64,000 bases of DNA, taken from VSJD01 sp964617825 (lineage in GTDB: Bacteria; Verrucomicrobiota; Kiritimatiellia; JAAZAB01). Made by a program: the position numbers and the translations under genes. The stretch covers positions 1 through 64,000 of the forward strand of contig CAZTWL010000010.1 in assembly GCA_964617825.1 (NCBI GenBank), written 5' to 3'. A model generated the notes under the pieces. It saw only the letters and a program-made list of their open reading frames with translations. It was not told the DNA's origin and made no database searches. Position 1 is the first letter of the stretch, and each line of letters begins with the position of its first letter. This document shows, one piece after another, positions 1 through 7,673 of this stretch.

Positions 1-105
1 CAAAAAAAGGCGAGTGAGGTGTTGCATACGAAGACTCCTTAATGGTTGCTTTTTTGGGAAAAAACAGGGAAACGTGCAGAATCGCGCCAGTGTGTCGAAC
101 ATGCT

Positions 106-486
106 TTACAGTTCACAGACCTCATCGAGGCACCAGTGGTTGCGCAGAGCCGGCGGACGGTTGATCCATTTGCCGTTGGTGAAGTCCGGGCAAGGCACCG
201 GCATTCCGCCCATGGCGATGGATTGTTCCGAAAGGCAGGAGATGCTCATCCAGGCGGCGGCAAAACCGCGCGCCTTGGAGGCGGTAGCGGTCAGCGAAAA
301 GGAAACGGTTGCCGCGGTTGATGCCAGGATTTTGGCGATCGGGCCAAGCCCGTGGGTGGGATCCAGATCGCAGATTGCCACCAGATCGACTTCTCCCACC
401 AATTGCAGCATGCTGGCCAGCAGTGTTTCACCACGTGGACCCAAACCAATAAGGCCGATTTTCACCGGACGCATCGCATCGCTCAT
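106..486 (-). pseudogene. Shrunken Gfo/Idh/MocA oxidoreductase remnant
   Basis: The first 40 residues form a typical dinucleotide-binding start (VKIGLIGLGPRGETLL, then VDLVAICDLDP). The last 40 resemble the C-terminal tail of PVC-type Gfo/Idh proteins (LSEQSIAMGG, CPDFTNGKW). Only about 45 residues lie between them, so the EKP catalytic region and the substrate-binding sheet are missing. Family members are usually 330-450 residues; this ORF has 126 from the ATG at 486. An internal in-frame deletion is the simplest reading. It follows the DUF4838 gene by about 60 bases on the same strand and was probably its operon partner. The ORF is open and could still yield a short protein, so calling it a pseudogene is an inference. 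Confidence 0.55.
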
Positions 487-544
487 TGTCGTTTCCATTT
501 CCTTCATTTTTCACATGAAACAGTATTTGCTCAGCAATTTAATT

Positions 545-3496
545 TTATTCGATTCCCATGAGGATCACGTCGTCGATGTCGATTTCGCTGTCTTTCATCG
601 GGCTGAGCATGATGCAATGCACTTCGCTCTTGTCCTCAGAAGGACGTTTGAACTCGAACACTTCGTGTTTCCATTCGTCGGAGTCAACCTCAAAGTTCTT
701 GATAGTTTTGACAGGCAAATTTTTCTGCCATCCAGCGCTGTAGCGGAGAATGCTGATCGCCAAGGCACCTTTGCCGCGGATTCTGAGGCTCATGCGCAAA
801 TTGTCTTCTTTGGCCTTGTGTTCCTGGAAGATGAAACCTTTGCGTATACGCAGGAAATAGTTGTCGGTGGACTCGGGGTGCAGGAGCAGCTCCAGGTCGC
901 CGCCATATTGTGCTCCGCTGGACAAACTCCAATATTTGGGGAATTTACCGTCTTTGACGTTCCAATGTTTTGGGTATTTTGCCGCTTCGGTGGAGATTTC
1001 ATTAAAGGAGCCATTGCTTAAAATTCGGGTATCGATTTCGGCACGGCTGCCTGGTAAGACTTTTCGCGGTGTGGCAAAGGTCACCGGTATAAATGAATCG
1101 GCACCGTGCGGCGAGCCACCACTGATCGTTGAGATCTCGCTCTCGCCTCTTTCCACAGTATCCGCATCTCCGATGTTGCGGCAGCGCATGGCATTGACTT
1201 TCAGAACCAGGCCCGGGTTGAAGCGGGAGCCAGTGATGGATGTGGAGGGGATGCGCATTTCGACAAAATAACGGTCATCCGCAAAGGAGGTCTTCACCTC
1301 GGCAAAAGTGTCGATAGAGCGGTTCAAGCCGCGTCCGGCTTGTCCGCCGGCAACCGTGCCATCGCAGACTACGCCGGCGGCGTTGACCAGCAACTGGATG
1401 TAGGCGACGCCCATCATCGGGTCATTGATGAACAACTCGACATCATTGTCCTCCCAAATGGGGCCATCATGTTGCGTGATTGTCGTCTTCACTGCCTTCG
1501 GACGGGGTTCCTGACATTCAAAGGCAGCGTAGAGGTTGTCAGCGTCATAGGCAAGCTTGACCCCGGTTTGGTAGCGGACCGGATTGGTGCCGCTGAAAGG
1601 GCGGAAACGAGTCGTCGTCTCGGCATTTTTCCAATCTTCCTCATCGAGTTTGCCGTCGATGTTAATTTTACCCATCAGCGGAAAGATTCTAACTTCGCGG
1701 TAGTTGCTGACATAATCATTATAGGCGGCAACCCAGGTCTTTTCAAAAAACTCCTTTTCGAGTTTGACGTGCGCTAGAGCGCGCGGATCAGGATCGTCGC
1801 CGGCGCCTTTCTCGGCGGCATTCAGGTATGCGTAAAGTTTGTCCCGGGCACCTGGCACCTCGAGAAATTTCCCGACTGGCGTGCTGTGTCCATAGCCCCA
1901 GCAACCAGGCGCATCCATATAGAGTTTGGTCAGCAGAGTACGGAAATCGCGGATGCCGGCCGCCCAGCCTTTTCCGTAATACAGCGAGTTGATCTCCTCA
2001 TAGACTTTGTCGTAATCGGCGTTGACATCCCACTGGAAGGTGATGCCCATATACATGGCCTGCCACATCATCCGCCAGTTGTTAAGGGTGAAATAGTCGC
2101 CTCGGCCAGGGCTGTAGATGCCGTCCGGACAAGACATTTCGGTTTTCATGCCGGTGAAGTTGGGAAAGTTTTTTTTGTAAAAGCGCAGCGTGTCCACCCA
2201 GTTTTTTTCGACCGGAAGGAAGTGACGGCCGGCCTGCGAAAGCATTTCGTAGGTGTAGAGGGGGAGATTGTAGCTGTTCCAGTTTTTCTGGTACTGGTAA
2301 TACCATCGGTTGGCGGGGCAATTTTTGTCGTCAAGGGCATGTTTCCAGCAACGGCGGTGATTGGAAATCATCACCAGACCAATATGCTTGTTGGGTTTGA
2401 CCCCTTTCGGAGGCTCGGAAAAATTCTGGTAGGTCCATCCGTTGAAGATCAAATCCGGTTTGGCTTGGAAAATGACATCGGCTACGGCATTGGCGAAAGT
2501 CCAATACCTGGTCGAAACAATGCCGGCGGCCTTTTCTTCGGGCGGGTCAATCGCTGTGCAATTATCACACTGGCACCATTTTGTGCAGTCGTTGTTGCCA
2601 AAAACCAGCATCACGGGATGCCGCGAATTTTCGTAGAACCTCAGTACGTTTTTCGCGACGATTTTAATTACCTCCGGATTGGAGGTGCACGGTTGCGGTT
2701 CGGAACCGCCATGGCTGCTCATCACCCGTTTGCCATTGATCAGCGGATAGTATTCCGGATGTTCGGCAAACATTTTGGCAACATGCGCTTGGAAAGCCTT
2801 ACCGATGAGCTTGGTGCCTTTTTCGTCAGTGAGGGCGAAGCTGTTCAGCAAGGGGGAAAAACAATGCCCGCCAATTTGCGAGATCGGCCCGTATTTGGCC
2901 AAGCCGTCTTTGTAACAGGGATGAGAGCTGGACGCGGCGAAGCGCATGTTGTTGCGAACCGCCCAGTCCCAGGTCTTCCAGATGGGCGAATTCGAGTTCA
3001 TGCAAACTTTAATAATATCGCGGCAGGTGAAATCGGGATTCTTCAGTGTTGTGCCGCGTGGCATGCTGATGGTCGGGCGGACGGTGAAATACTCACCCTC
3101 TTCACCGGGGAACAACCAGCGGATGCCGCCGTGCTTCTTGAGGATTTCATAGGCGCCAAAGAGGACGCCGATGCTGGCCTTGCCTTCGATGCGCAGCTCG
3201 TTGGACTTGGCGGTGATAATGAAACCGTCATCCAGCAGCTTTTTGTCCGTGGAGAGGGCAAAATGGATGGGCACCAGCCCTTCTACTGGTGCGGCAACAA
3301 TGGCTGGCGTATCCCCACCGGAAATTTTGCCGAGAAAGAGCGACAATTCTTCCGCTGCGAAGGTCAGCACCGGATCAGTGTCAGAGGGCAGGACAATACA
3401 AACGTTCGGCTTACCATCCTTCACCAGTGTCAAATCTGCGGCCAAAACTGGAATCATAGCGAAAAGGGCCAGAAGCAAAGTTGCAATGCGATTCAT
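545..3496 (-). CDS. Secreted DUF4838 glycosidase-like protein with CBM9-like domain
   Basis: 983 residues. Residues 1-20 are a signal peptide ending AMIPVLAA, so the product is exported. Residues 20-160 resemble the N-terminal domain of alpha-glucuronidases. Residues 160-590 are the DUF4838 region, with the family's cysteine cluster CTKWCQCDNC at 304-313. Residues 605-810 are a CBM9/DOMON-like sandwich opening with KINIDGKLDEEDW. The last 150 residues look like a further carbohydrate-binding module. The ATG at 3496 has a close GGAG-type ribosome site. DUF4838 proteins occur in polysaccharide-degrading PVC and Bacteroidota bacteria. A role in cleaving complex, perhaps uronic-acid-containing, glycans is inferred; no catalytic residue can be assigned with certainty. 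Confidence 0.85.
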   Translation of the reverse strand: MNRIATLLLALFAMIPVLAADLTLVKDGKPNVCIVLPSDTDPVLTFAAEELSLFLGKISGGDTPAIVAAPVEGLVPIHFALSTDKKLLDDGFIITAKSNELRIEGKASIGVLFGAYEILKKHGGIRWLFPGEEGEYFTVRPTISMPRGTTLKNPDFTCRDIIKVCMNSNSPIWKTWDWAVRNNMRFAASSSHPCYKDGLAKYGPISQIGGHCFSPLLNSFALTDEKGTKLIGKAFQAHVAKMFAEHPEYYPLINGKRVMSSHGGSEPQPCTSNPEVIKIVAKNVLRFYENSRHPVMLVFGNNDCTKWCQCDNCTAIDPPEEKAAGIVSTRYWTFANAVADVIFQAKPDLIFNGWTYQNFSEPPKGVKPNKHIGLVMISNHRRCWKHALDDKNCPANRWYYQYQKNWNSYNLPLYTYEMLSQAGRHFLPVEKNWVDTLRFYKKNFPNFTGMKTEMSCPDGIYSPGRGDYFTLNNWRMMWQAMYMGITFQWDVNADYDKVYEEINSLYYGKGWAAGIRDFRTLLTKLYMDAPGCWGYGHSTPVGKFLEVPGARDKLYAYLNAAEKGAGDDPDPRALAHVKLEKEFFEKTWVAAYNDYVSNYREVRIFPLMGKINIDGKLDEEDWKNAETTTRFRPFSGTNPVRYQTGVKLAYDADNLYAAFECQEPRPKAVKTTITQHDGPIWEDNDVELFINDPMMGVAYIQLLVNAAGVVCDGTVAGGQAGRGLNRSIDTFAEVKTSFADDRYFVEMRIPSTSITGSRFNPGLVLKVNAMRCRNIGDADTVERGESEISTISGGSPHGADSFIPVTFATPRKVLPGSRAEIDTRILSNGSFNEISTEAAKYPKHWNVKDGKFPKYWSLSSGAQYGGDLELLLHPESTDNYFLRIRKGFIFQEHKAKEDNLRMSLRIRGKGALAISILRYSAGWQKNLPVKTIKNFEVDSDEWKHEVFEFKRPSEDKSEVHCIMLSPMKDSEIDIDDVILMGIE

Positions 3497-3517
3497 CTCC
3501 GTCTCCTAAATGACTTT

Positions 3518-3546
3518 AATGTGGACTATCCAGTTGTGTCTGTCAA
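3518..3546 (-). promoter_or_regulatory. Possible promoter for the DUF4838 gene
   Basis: On the minus strand a perfect -35 TTGACA (3541-3546) is followed after 17 bases by CACATT (3518-3523), a weak -10, just upstream of the ribosome site and ATG at 3496. The -35 is convincing and the -10 is not. Confidence 0.35.
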
Positions 3547-3681
3547 GGTCAGCAAATTGCTTGGCCTGGTCGGAACAAATTGGCTCGCAATTGTTATAAG
3601 TTTGTTATCAACTCGTTGCAGCATATAACCCCAGTGTATATAACGGTCCTATTCAAATAGGCAATTCAGGTCCAAAAAGTC

Positions 3682-3707
3682 GTGAGTTCAAATCTCACCG
3701 CCCCGAC
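3682..3707 (+). repeat. Orphan tRNA 3' end (possible attachment-site scar)
   Basis: A complete T-arm, GTGAG-TTCAAAT-CTCAC (3682-3698), runs directly into CGCCCCGAC, the 3' acceptor strand of a tRNA; tRNA-Pro genes commonly end this way. The matching 5' strand, expected near 3631 as CGGGGCG, is absent, and there is no D-arm or anticodon arm upstream. Isolated tRNA 3' ends are typical of att sites left by tRNA-targeting integrases, but a decayed tRNA gene would look the same. Confidence 0.6.
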
Positions 3708-3822
3708 TTTTATTCCTGGTTTCCTTAAGTCCGATGGCGGCCATGGGCTTCCCTATCCTGCCCCATTTTCCCCGCTTCTGAAATCTTTGCCATACGGGGG
3801 GACAACGATCCGGTCGGCGCAG

Positions 3823-5313
3823 CTAACTCCGGCGCGATCCGCCTAATATGCCGCCAAGCACGCCGCGCAGAATCTGCCTCCCAAGCTGGCTTCCCACGGT
3901 GCGCGCGGCCTGTTTGGCCAGCGTTTCCACCATGCCCTGCCGGCGCTTGGTTCCCCAAAGCAAATCGCCCAACGGACTCCCCTGTGCGGATGGTTTCGCC
4001 GGCCCGGTTTGATTTGGCGCCGACTCGCCCGGTTCCCTTGCCAAGGTCCGCCGGCTGAGAATCTCGTAGGCTGACTCGCGATTGACCGGCGAGTCGTACT
4101 TGCCGCCAAGCGGGCTTCGTGCGCGCACCTCCGCGCGCTCTTCCGGCGTGATCGCCCCAATCCGGCAGCGCGGCGGACAAATGAGCGTTCGCTCCACCGG
4201 CAGCGGCACGCCCTTCTCCTGGAGCGTGGAAACCAAGGCTTCGCCGACGCCGAGCTGCGAGATGACCTCGGCGACGTCAAGTTTCGGATTGGACGCAAAT
4301 GTTTCCGCCGCAGCGTTCACGGCTTTCTGGTCGCGCGGCGTGTAGGCCCGCAGCGCATGCTGGATGCGGTTTCCAAGTTGGCCCAGGATTTCGTTCGGTA
4401 CGTCGTCAGGGAATTGCGAGCAGAAGTAGACCCCGACGCCCTTGGAACGAATGAGGCGCACGACCTGCTCCACCTGCTGGCGCAAATTCGGGGGCGCGGC
4501 GTCGAACAACAGGTGAGCCTCATCGAAGAAAAACACCAGCTTGGGCTTGTCAAGATCGCCCACCTCGGGCAGGTTCTCGAACAGCTCTGACAGCAGCCAC
4601 AGGAGAAGGCTCGAGTACATGCGCGGCTTTAACACGAGCTGGTCTGCGGCAAGGATACTAATTATGCCGCGGCCGCTGAGGTCGGTACGCAGCAAGTCGT
4701 TAAGTTCCAGGGCCGGCTCGCCGAAAAAGGCCTGCCCGCCTTCCCGCGCGAGCGACAGCAGCGACCGCTGGATGGCAGCCACGGACTGCGTGCTTACCAA
4801 ACCATATTGCGCCGAGATATCCTGGCGCTTTTCTGCGATTAAGCTGAGCAAAGCGCGCAGGTCGTCGAGGTCAAGCAACAGCAGTCCCTGATCGTCCGCA
4901 AGCTTGAAAGCAATCTCCAGCATCCCGACCTGGGTATCGTTAATTTCCAGAATGCGGCCCAGCAAATTGGGGCCGATTTCGCTGATCGTGGCGCGCACCG
5001 GGTGACCAGCCTTGCCGAACACGTCCCAGAACAACACCGGGTTCGCTTCGTTGGCATAACCTTCCATGCCGATTTGGGCGACACGCTGTCTGGTCTTTTC
5101 GTTGGGGATGCCGGCAAGGGCCAAGCCGGCTACATCGCCTTTGACGTCAGCCATGAATACGGGCACGCCCATGCGCGAGAAGCCCTCCGCCAATGTCATC
5201 AGCGAAACCGTCTTGCCGGTGCCGGTGGCTCCCGCGATCATCCCGTGGCAGTTGCCATACTTGGCAAGCAATCGAACAGGTTGCCCGCCCTTGCCAATAA
5301 GTATCTGATCCAT
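3823..5313 (-). CDS. HerA-like ATPase (DUF853 / YjgR family)
   Basis: 496 residues from the ATG at 5313, which has AAGGAGG nine bases upstream; the longer reading frame has no such site. Walker A is GATGTGKT (residues 28-35). Walker B is KLVFFFDEAHLLFD in the middle of the protein, followed by an SKGVGVYFCSQ sensor segment typical of FtsK/HerA-like hexameric ATPases. The C-terminal 90 residues are basic and low in complexity (LGRQILRGVLGGILGG), as in other DUF853 members. Known relatives are poorly characterised; a role in DNA translocation or repair is inferred. No NurA nuclease gene is adjacent, so it does not form the archaeal-type HerA-NurA pair here. Confidence 0.85.
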   Translation of the reverse strand: MDQILIGKGGQPVRLLAKYGNCHGMIAGATGTGKTVSLMTLAEGFSRMGVPVFMADVKGDVAGLALAGIPNEKTRQRVAQIGMEGYANEANPVLFWDVFGKAGHPVRATISEIGPNLLGRILEINDTQVGMLEIAFKLADDQGLLLLDLDDLRALLSLIAEKRQDISAQYGLVSTQSVAAIQRSLLSLAREGGQAFFGEPALELNDLLRTDLSGRGIISILAADQLVLKPRMYSSLLLWLLSELFENLPEVGDLDKPKLVFFFDEAHLLFDAAPPNLRQQVEQVVRLIRSKGVGVYFCSQFPDDVPNEILGQLGNRIQHALRAYTPRDQKAVNAAAETFASNPKLDVAEVISQLGVGEALVSTLQEKGVPLPVERTLICPPRCRIGAITPEERAEVRARSPLGGKYDSPVNRESAYEILSRRTLAREPGESAPNQTGPAKPSAQGSPLGDLLWGTKRRQGMVETLAKQAARTVGSQLGRQILRGVLGGILGGSRRS

Positions 5314-5614
5314 GCGCAACATCCTCCTTGACGAGGCCAAGACGACCGCTCCAACGCAAGGACGCGAAGTCCGCCGAGCGCTTCGCGCCCCGGGCATCTG
5401 ACCCCTTCAGGCCAACGAGCTCATCGTTCCGGACCGGTGAAAAGCATGTCTAAATCTGTTTGTGATCATAAATCATACGTTCGGTTTTGTCCATCCCAGG
5501 GCGCAGGATGATATTCCGGACGCGGCCGGAAATGGAGAACATGGTGATGTCAATTGCGTCGGGCACATCCGGGCTGGAGCGCTGCATCCGCTTGCATCCG
5601 GCTTTGGCCCGGAC

Positions 5615-6421
5615 TCATCCGGCGGGCGCCGAAAAGAATTTTGCCTGCAGGTGCCGGCGCATCGCCGCCAGCGTGCATTTGGAACTGCGCAGATAATACC
5701 GCAGCTTCCGATTCGCCCTGAAATAATCGCCGAGCTTGTCATTGAACGTGCCGCGCGCCGTGATGAATTGTCCCCAAAAACCGTAATGCCACTGCACATT
5801 GGTTTCCGGCGCCGTCATATTGTCATGCCACTCCTGCGGAAATAATGCCAGCCATTTGGGATTGGAGTTGAGCCAGGTTCCGGTCTGGATGAATTCGGCC
5901 TGGTAGCGCGCTTCAATCTGTTCCATCAGGACCATGAAACAGCAAGGCAGATAAAGCGGGTCATCGAAAATCGATTTCGGGCTGACGGCATTGGCGATAT
6001 GAAACGTAACTTCCCTGGTCGGCCCGTCATAAACGTTATGACGCAGGCTGCCGCACTGATACGCTTGAAGGGCGCTCCGATCGAGGTAATCGCGTTCCAG
6101 ACGGGCATTCAACGAAGGACGCAGAACGGCAAAACCTTCTTCCTCGAAGCGGGCGATATTCCCGCGATTCCGTTCATAAACCCCAAGCAAAGCCCGCTCA
6201 AGTTCCAGCCAGGCCGGAGCCTTCCAATCGATCTGGGGCGGATTCAATGCGCCCGGGTTGGCATCGGTCTTGCGATAGATATCCACCCGCTTTTGCAGGA
6301 CATCGCCAAAACTTTCGCCGGGATGCCCGGCCAGCCAGTCATGCATGAAAAACAATTTCAGCCGGACAATTTTGTACAAGTACTCCCGATGTTCCTCTAT
6401 TGTTTTCGGTTTTAACGTCAT
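5615..6421 (-). CDS. Unrecognised 268-residue protein
   Basis: I do not recognise a family. The protein is soluble, without signal peptide or membrane segment, and rich in aromatic residues: Trp/Tyr clusters such as WLNSNPKWLALFPQEWHDN and HYGFWGQF near residues 185-220, and a basic C-terminus (RANRKLRYYLRSSK). The start is clear, with AAGGA nine bases upstream of the ATG at 6421. It lies 47 bases after the Gfo/Idh gene and is probably co-transcribed with it. The conserved-looking aromatic motifs suggest a carbohydrate-related fold, but that is a guess. The following 217 bases to the HerA-like gene hold nothing I can name. Confidence 0.75.
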   Translation of the reverse strand: MTLKPKTIEEHREYLYKIVRLKLFFMHDWLAGHPGESFGDVLQKRVDIYRKTDANPGALNPPQIDWKAPAWLELERALLGVYERNRGNIARFEEEGFAVLRPSLNARLERDYLDRSALQAYQCGSLRHNVYDGPTREVTFHIANAVSPKSIFDDPLYLPCCFMVLMEQIEARYQAEFIQTGTWLNSNPKWLALFPQEWHDNMTAPETNVQWHYGFWGQFITARGTFNDKLGDYFRANRKLRYYLRSSKCTLAAMRRHLQAKFFSAPAG

Positions 6422-6468
6422 GAAGGGGGTTCCTTAAAATAAAGCGGCAGACAACCGACAACGAACCG

Positions 6469-7527
6469 TTAGCCGACAAAAGAATGGAACCCTCCGGCCG
6501 GCTTGCGGGCCAGGTCAATGACTTCCATGACCTTGACCGCCTCATCCAGCGCGATGGGAAAGCGCCCGCCTTGGCGGATCGCCCGGTATAACTCATCCCA
6601 GATTGTGGTCATATCCACCTTGTGCCTGGGGTTTGCTTCCATGGTCTTCTCAATCCAGCGCAAAACTTCCGGCCGCCCGAAAGTTGTCCCGGGCGTGCCC
6701 GGATCGGCTTTGCGGGGCTGAAGCCGCTGACGCGGGTCCAGATATTTCAGTTTGAGCGTGGCGCCCGTGCAGGAAAGCGCGCCCCGCGTGCCCCAGACCA
6801 GCCATTCCGGTTCGCCGATGGCTGCGCCGCCGCTGATTTCGATATCCACGATCCGGCCGTTGGCGCCGGTCAAGATAATCTTGATATGATCCTCGGCATC
6901 GCCCGCGGCGGCCACCAGTTTCAGATCGCTCCACACTTTTTTCAACGGCGAATCCAGAAAGCGGAGTCCGTGGTCAATCAGATGCGGGCCCCAGTTCAAG
7001 AGCTGGCCGCCGCCAAAGCGTTTCAAAGCCTGCCAGTCGTCCCGGCGCTGGTACGAGACGCGCCGGAGTTTGATTTCATGCACCTGCCCCAGCAGGCCGG
7101 AGGCGATAATCTCGCGAATGTGCTGGAATGGCGGCTCGAAGCGGCGATTATGCCGGATATAGAGGCAATTTTTGTGAATGCGCGCCAGTTTCTGAAGCTG
7201 AAGCGCCTGGGCATAGGTATGGCACATTGGTTTCTCAAGGAAAACCTTCTTGCCGGCTTCCAAGGCCATTTTAGCGTGCTTGTAATGATCGCAGGAACGC
7301 GTGGCAATATCCACCAGTTCCACCCGGGGATCGGCAATCAAGTCCTCGATCCGGGCATACTCACGGCAGCCGTATTGCTCAACCATGCGCTGCCGGCGTT
7401 CGGCAATGAGATCGCAGGCCGCCACAATTGCGAATCGCGCCTCCTTGCCCTTGAGTTCCTGGCAATGCATGCTCCATCCCGCCCGCCCGAGGCCCACAAG
7501 TCCCAACCGAATTGGATCACTCTTCAT
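6469..7527 (-). CDS. Gfo/Idh/MocA family NAD(P)-dependent oxidoreductase
   Basis: 352 residues. An N-terminal Rossmann domain (RLGLVGLGRAGWSMH, residues 6-20) is followed by the family's catalytic-lysine motif EKP within VFLEKPMCHTYAQAL, near residue 98, and by the mixed-sheet substrate domain. The length is normal for the family, which oxidises or reduces sugars, cyclitols and related polyols. AGAGGA sits seven bases before the ATG at 7527. Its neighbours are a two-module FAD oxidoreductase upstream and an unknown 268-residue protein downstream, all on the same strand, which suggests one catabolic unit for an unusual sugar or polyol. The substrate cannot be read from sequence. Confidence 0.88.
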   Translation of the reverse strand: MKSDPIRLGLVGLGRAGWSMHCQELKGKEARFAIVAACDLIAERRQRMVEQYGCREYARIEDLIADPRVELVDIATRSCDHYKHAKMALEAGKKVFLEKPMCHTYAQALQLQKLARIHKNCLYIRHNRRFEPPFQHIREIIASGLLGQVHEIKLRRVSYQRRDDWQALKRFGGGQLLNWGPHLIDHGLRFLDSPLKKVWSDLKLVAAAGDAEDHIKIILTGANGRIVDIEISGGAAIGEPEWLVWGTRGALSCTGATLKLKYLDPRQRLQPRKADPGTPGTTFGRPEVLRWIEKTMEANPRHKVDMTTIWDELYRAIRQGGRFPIALDEAVKVMEVIDLARKPAGGFHSFVG

Positions 7528-7673
7528 GAATTATTCCTCTAGTCGTTAACCAACACGCCCTCACAACATACACGCTCACGCCGCTTTGCGTCAATTCCGC
7601 CGGATTTTTCAGCGACATCGGATATTAAGACCACAACCCAGACCCACTCCTAAGGCGCCTTATTGTCATTCTT

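Larger units (their letters stand above)
3497..3822. other. Intergenic region with tRNA scar
   Basis: This 326-base gap separates the start of the DUF4838 gene from the end of the HerA-like gene. It holds the possible promoter, an AT-rich tract, a perfect 6-bp inverted repeat CCTATT/AATAGG (3648-3661) and the tRNA 3' fragment listed separately. No protein-coding gene is supported. Confidence 0.6.

Noticed and set aside
1886..3628. A 580-codon open frame on the plus strand opposite the DUF4838 gene
   Set aside because: It lies antisense to a clear secreted protein with known domains and has no recognisable motif; it is a by-product of codon usage.
3682..5313. A defence island built on the HerA-like ATPase
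   Set aside because: There is no NurA, SIR2, nuclease or other defence gene nearby, and DUF853 proteins are common housekeeping-type genes.
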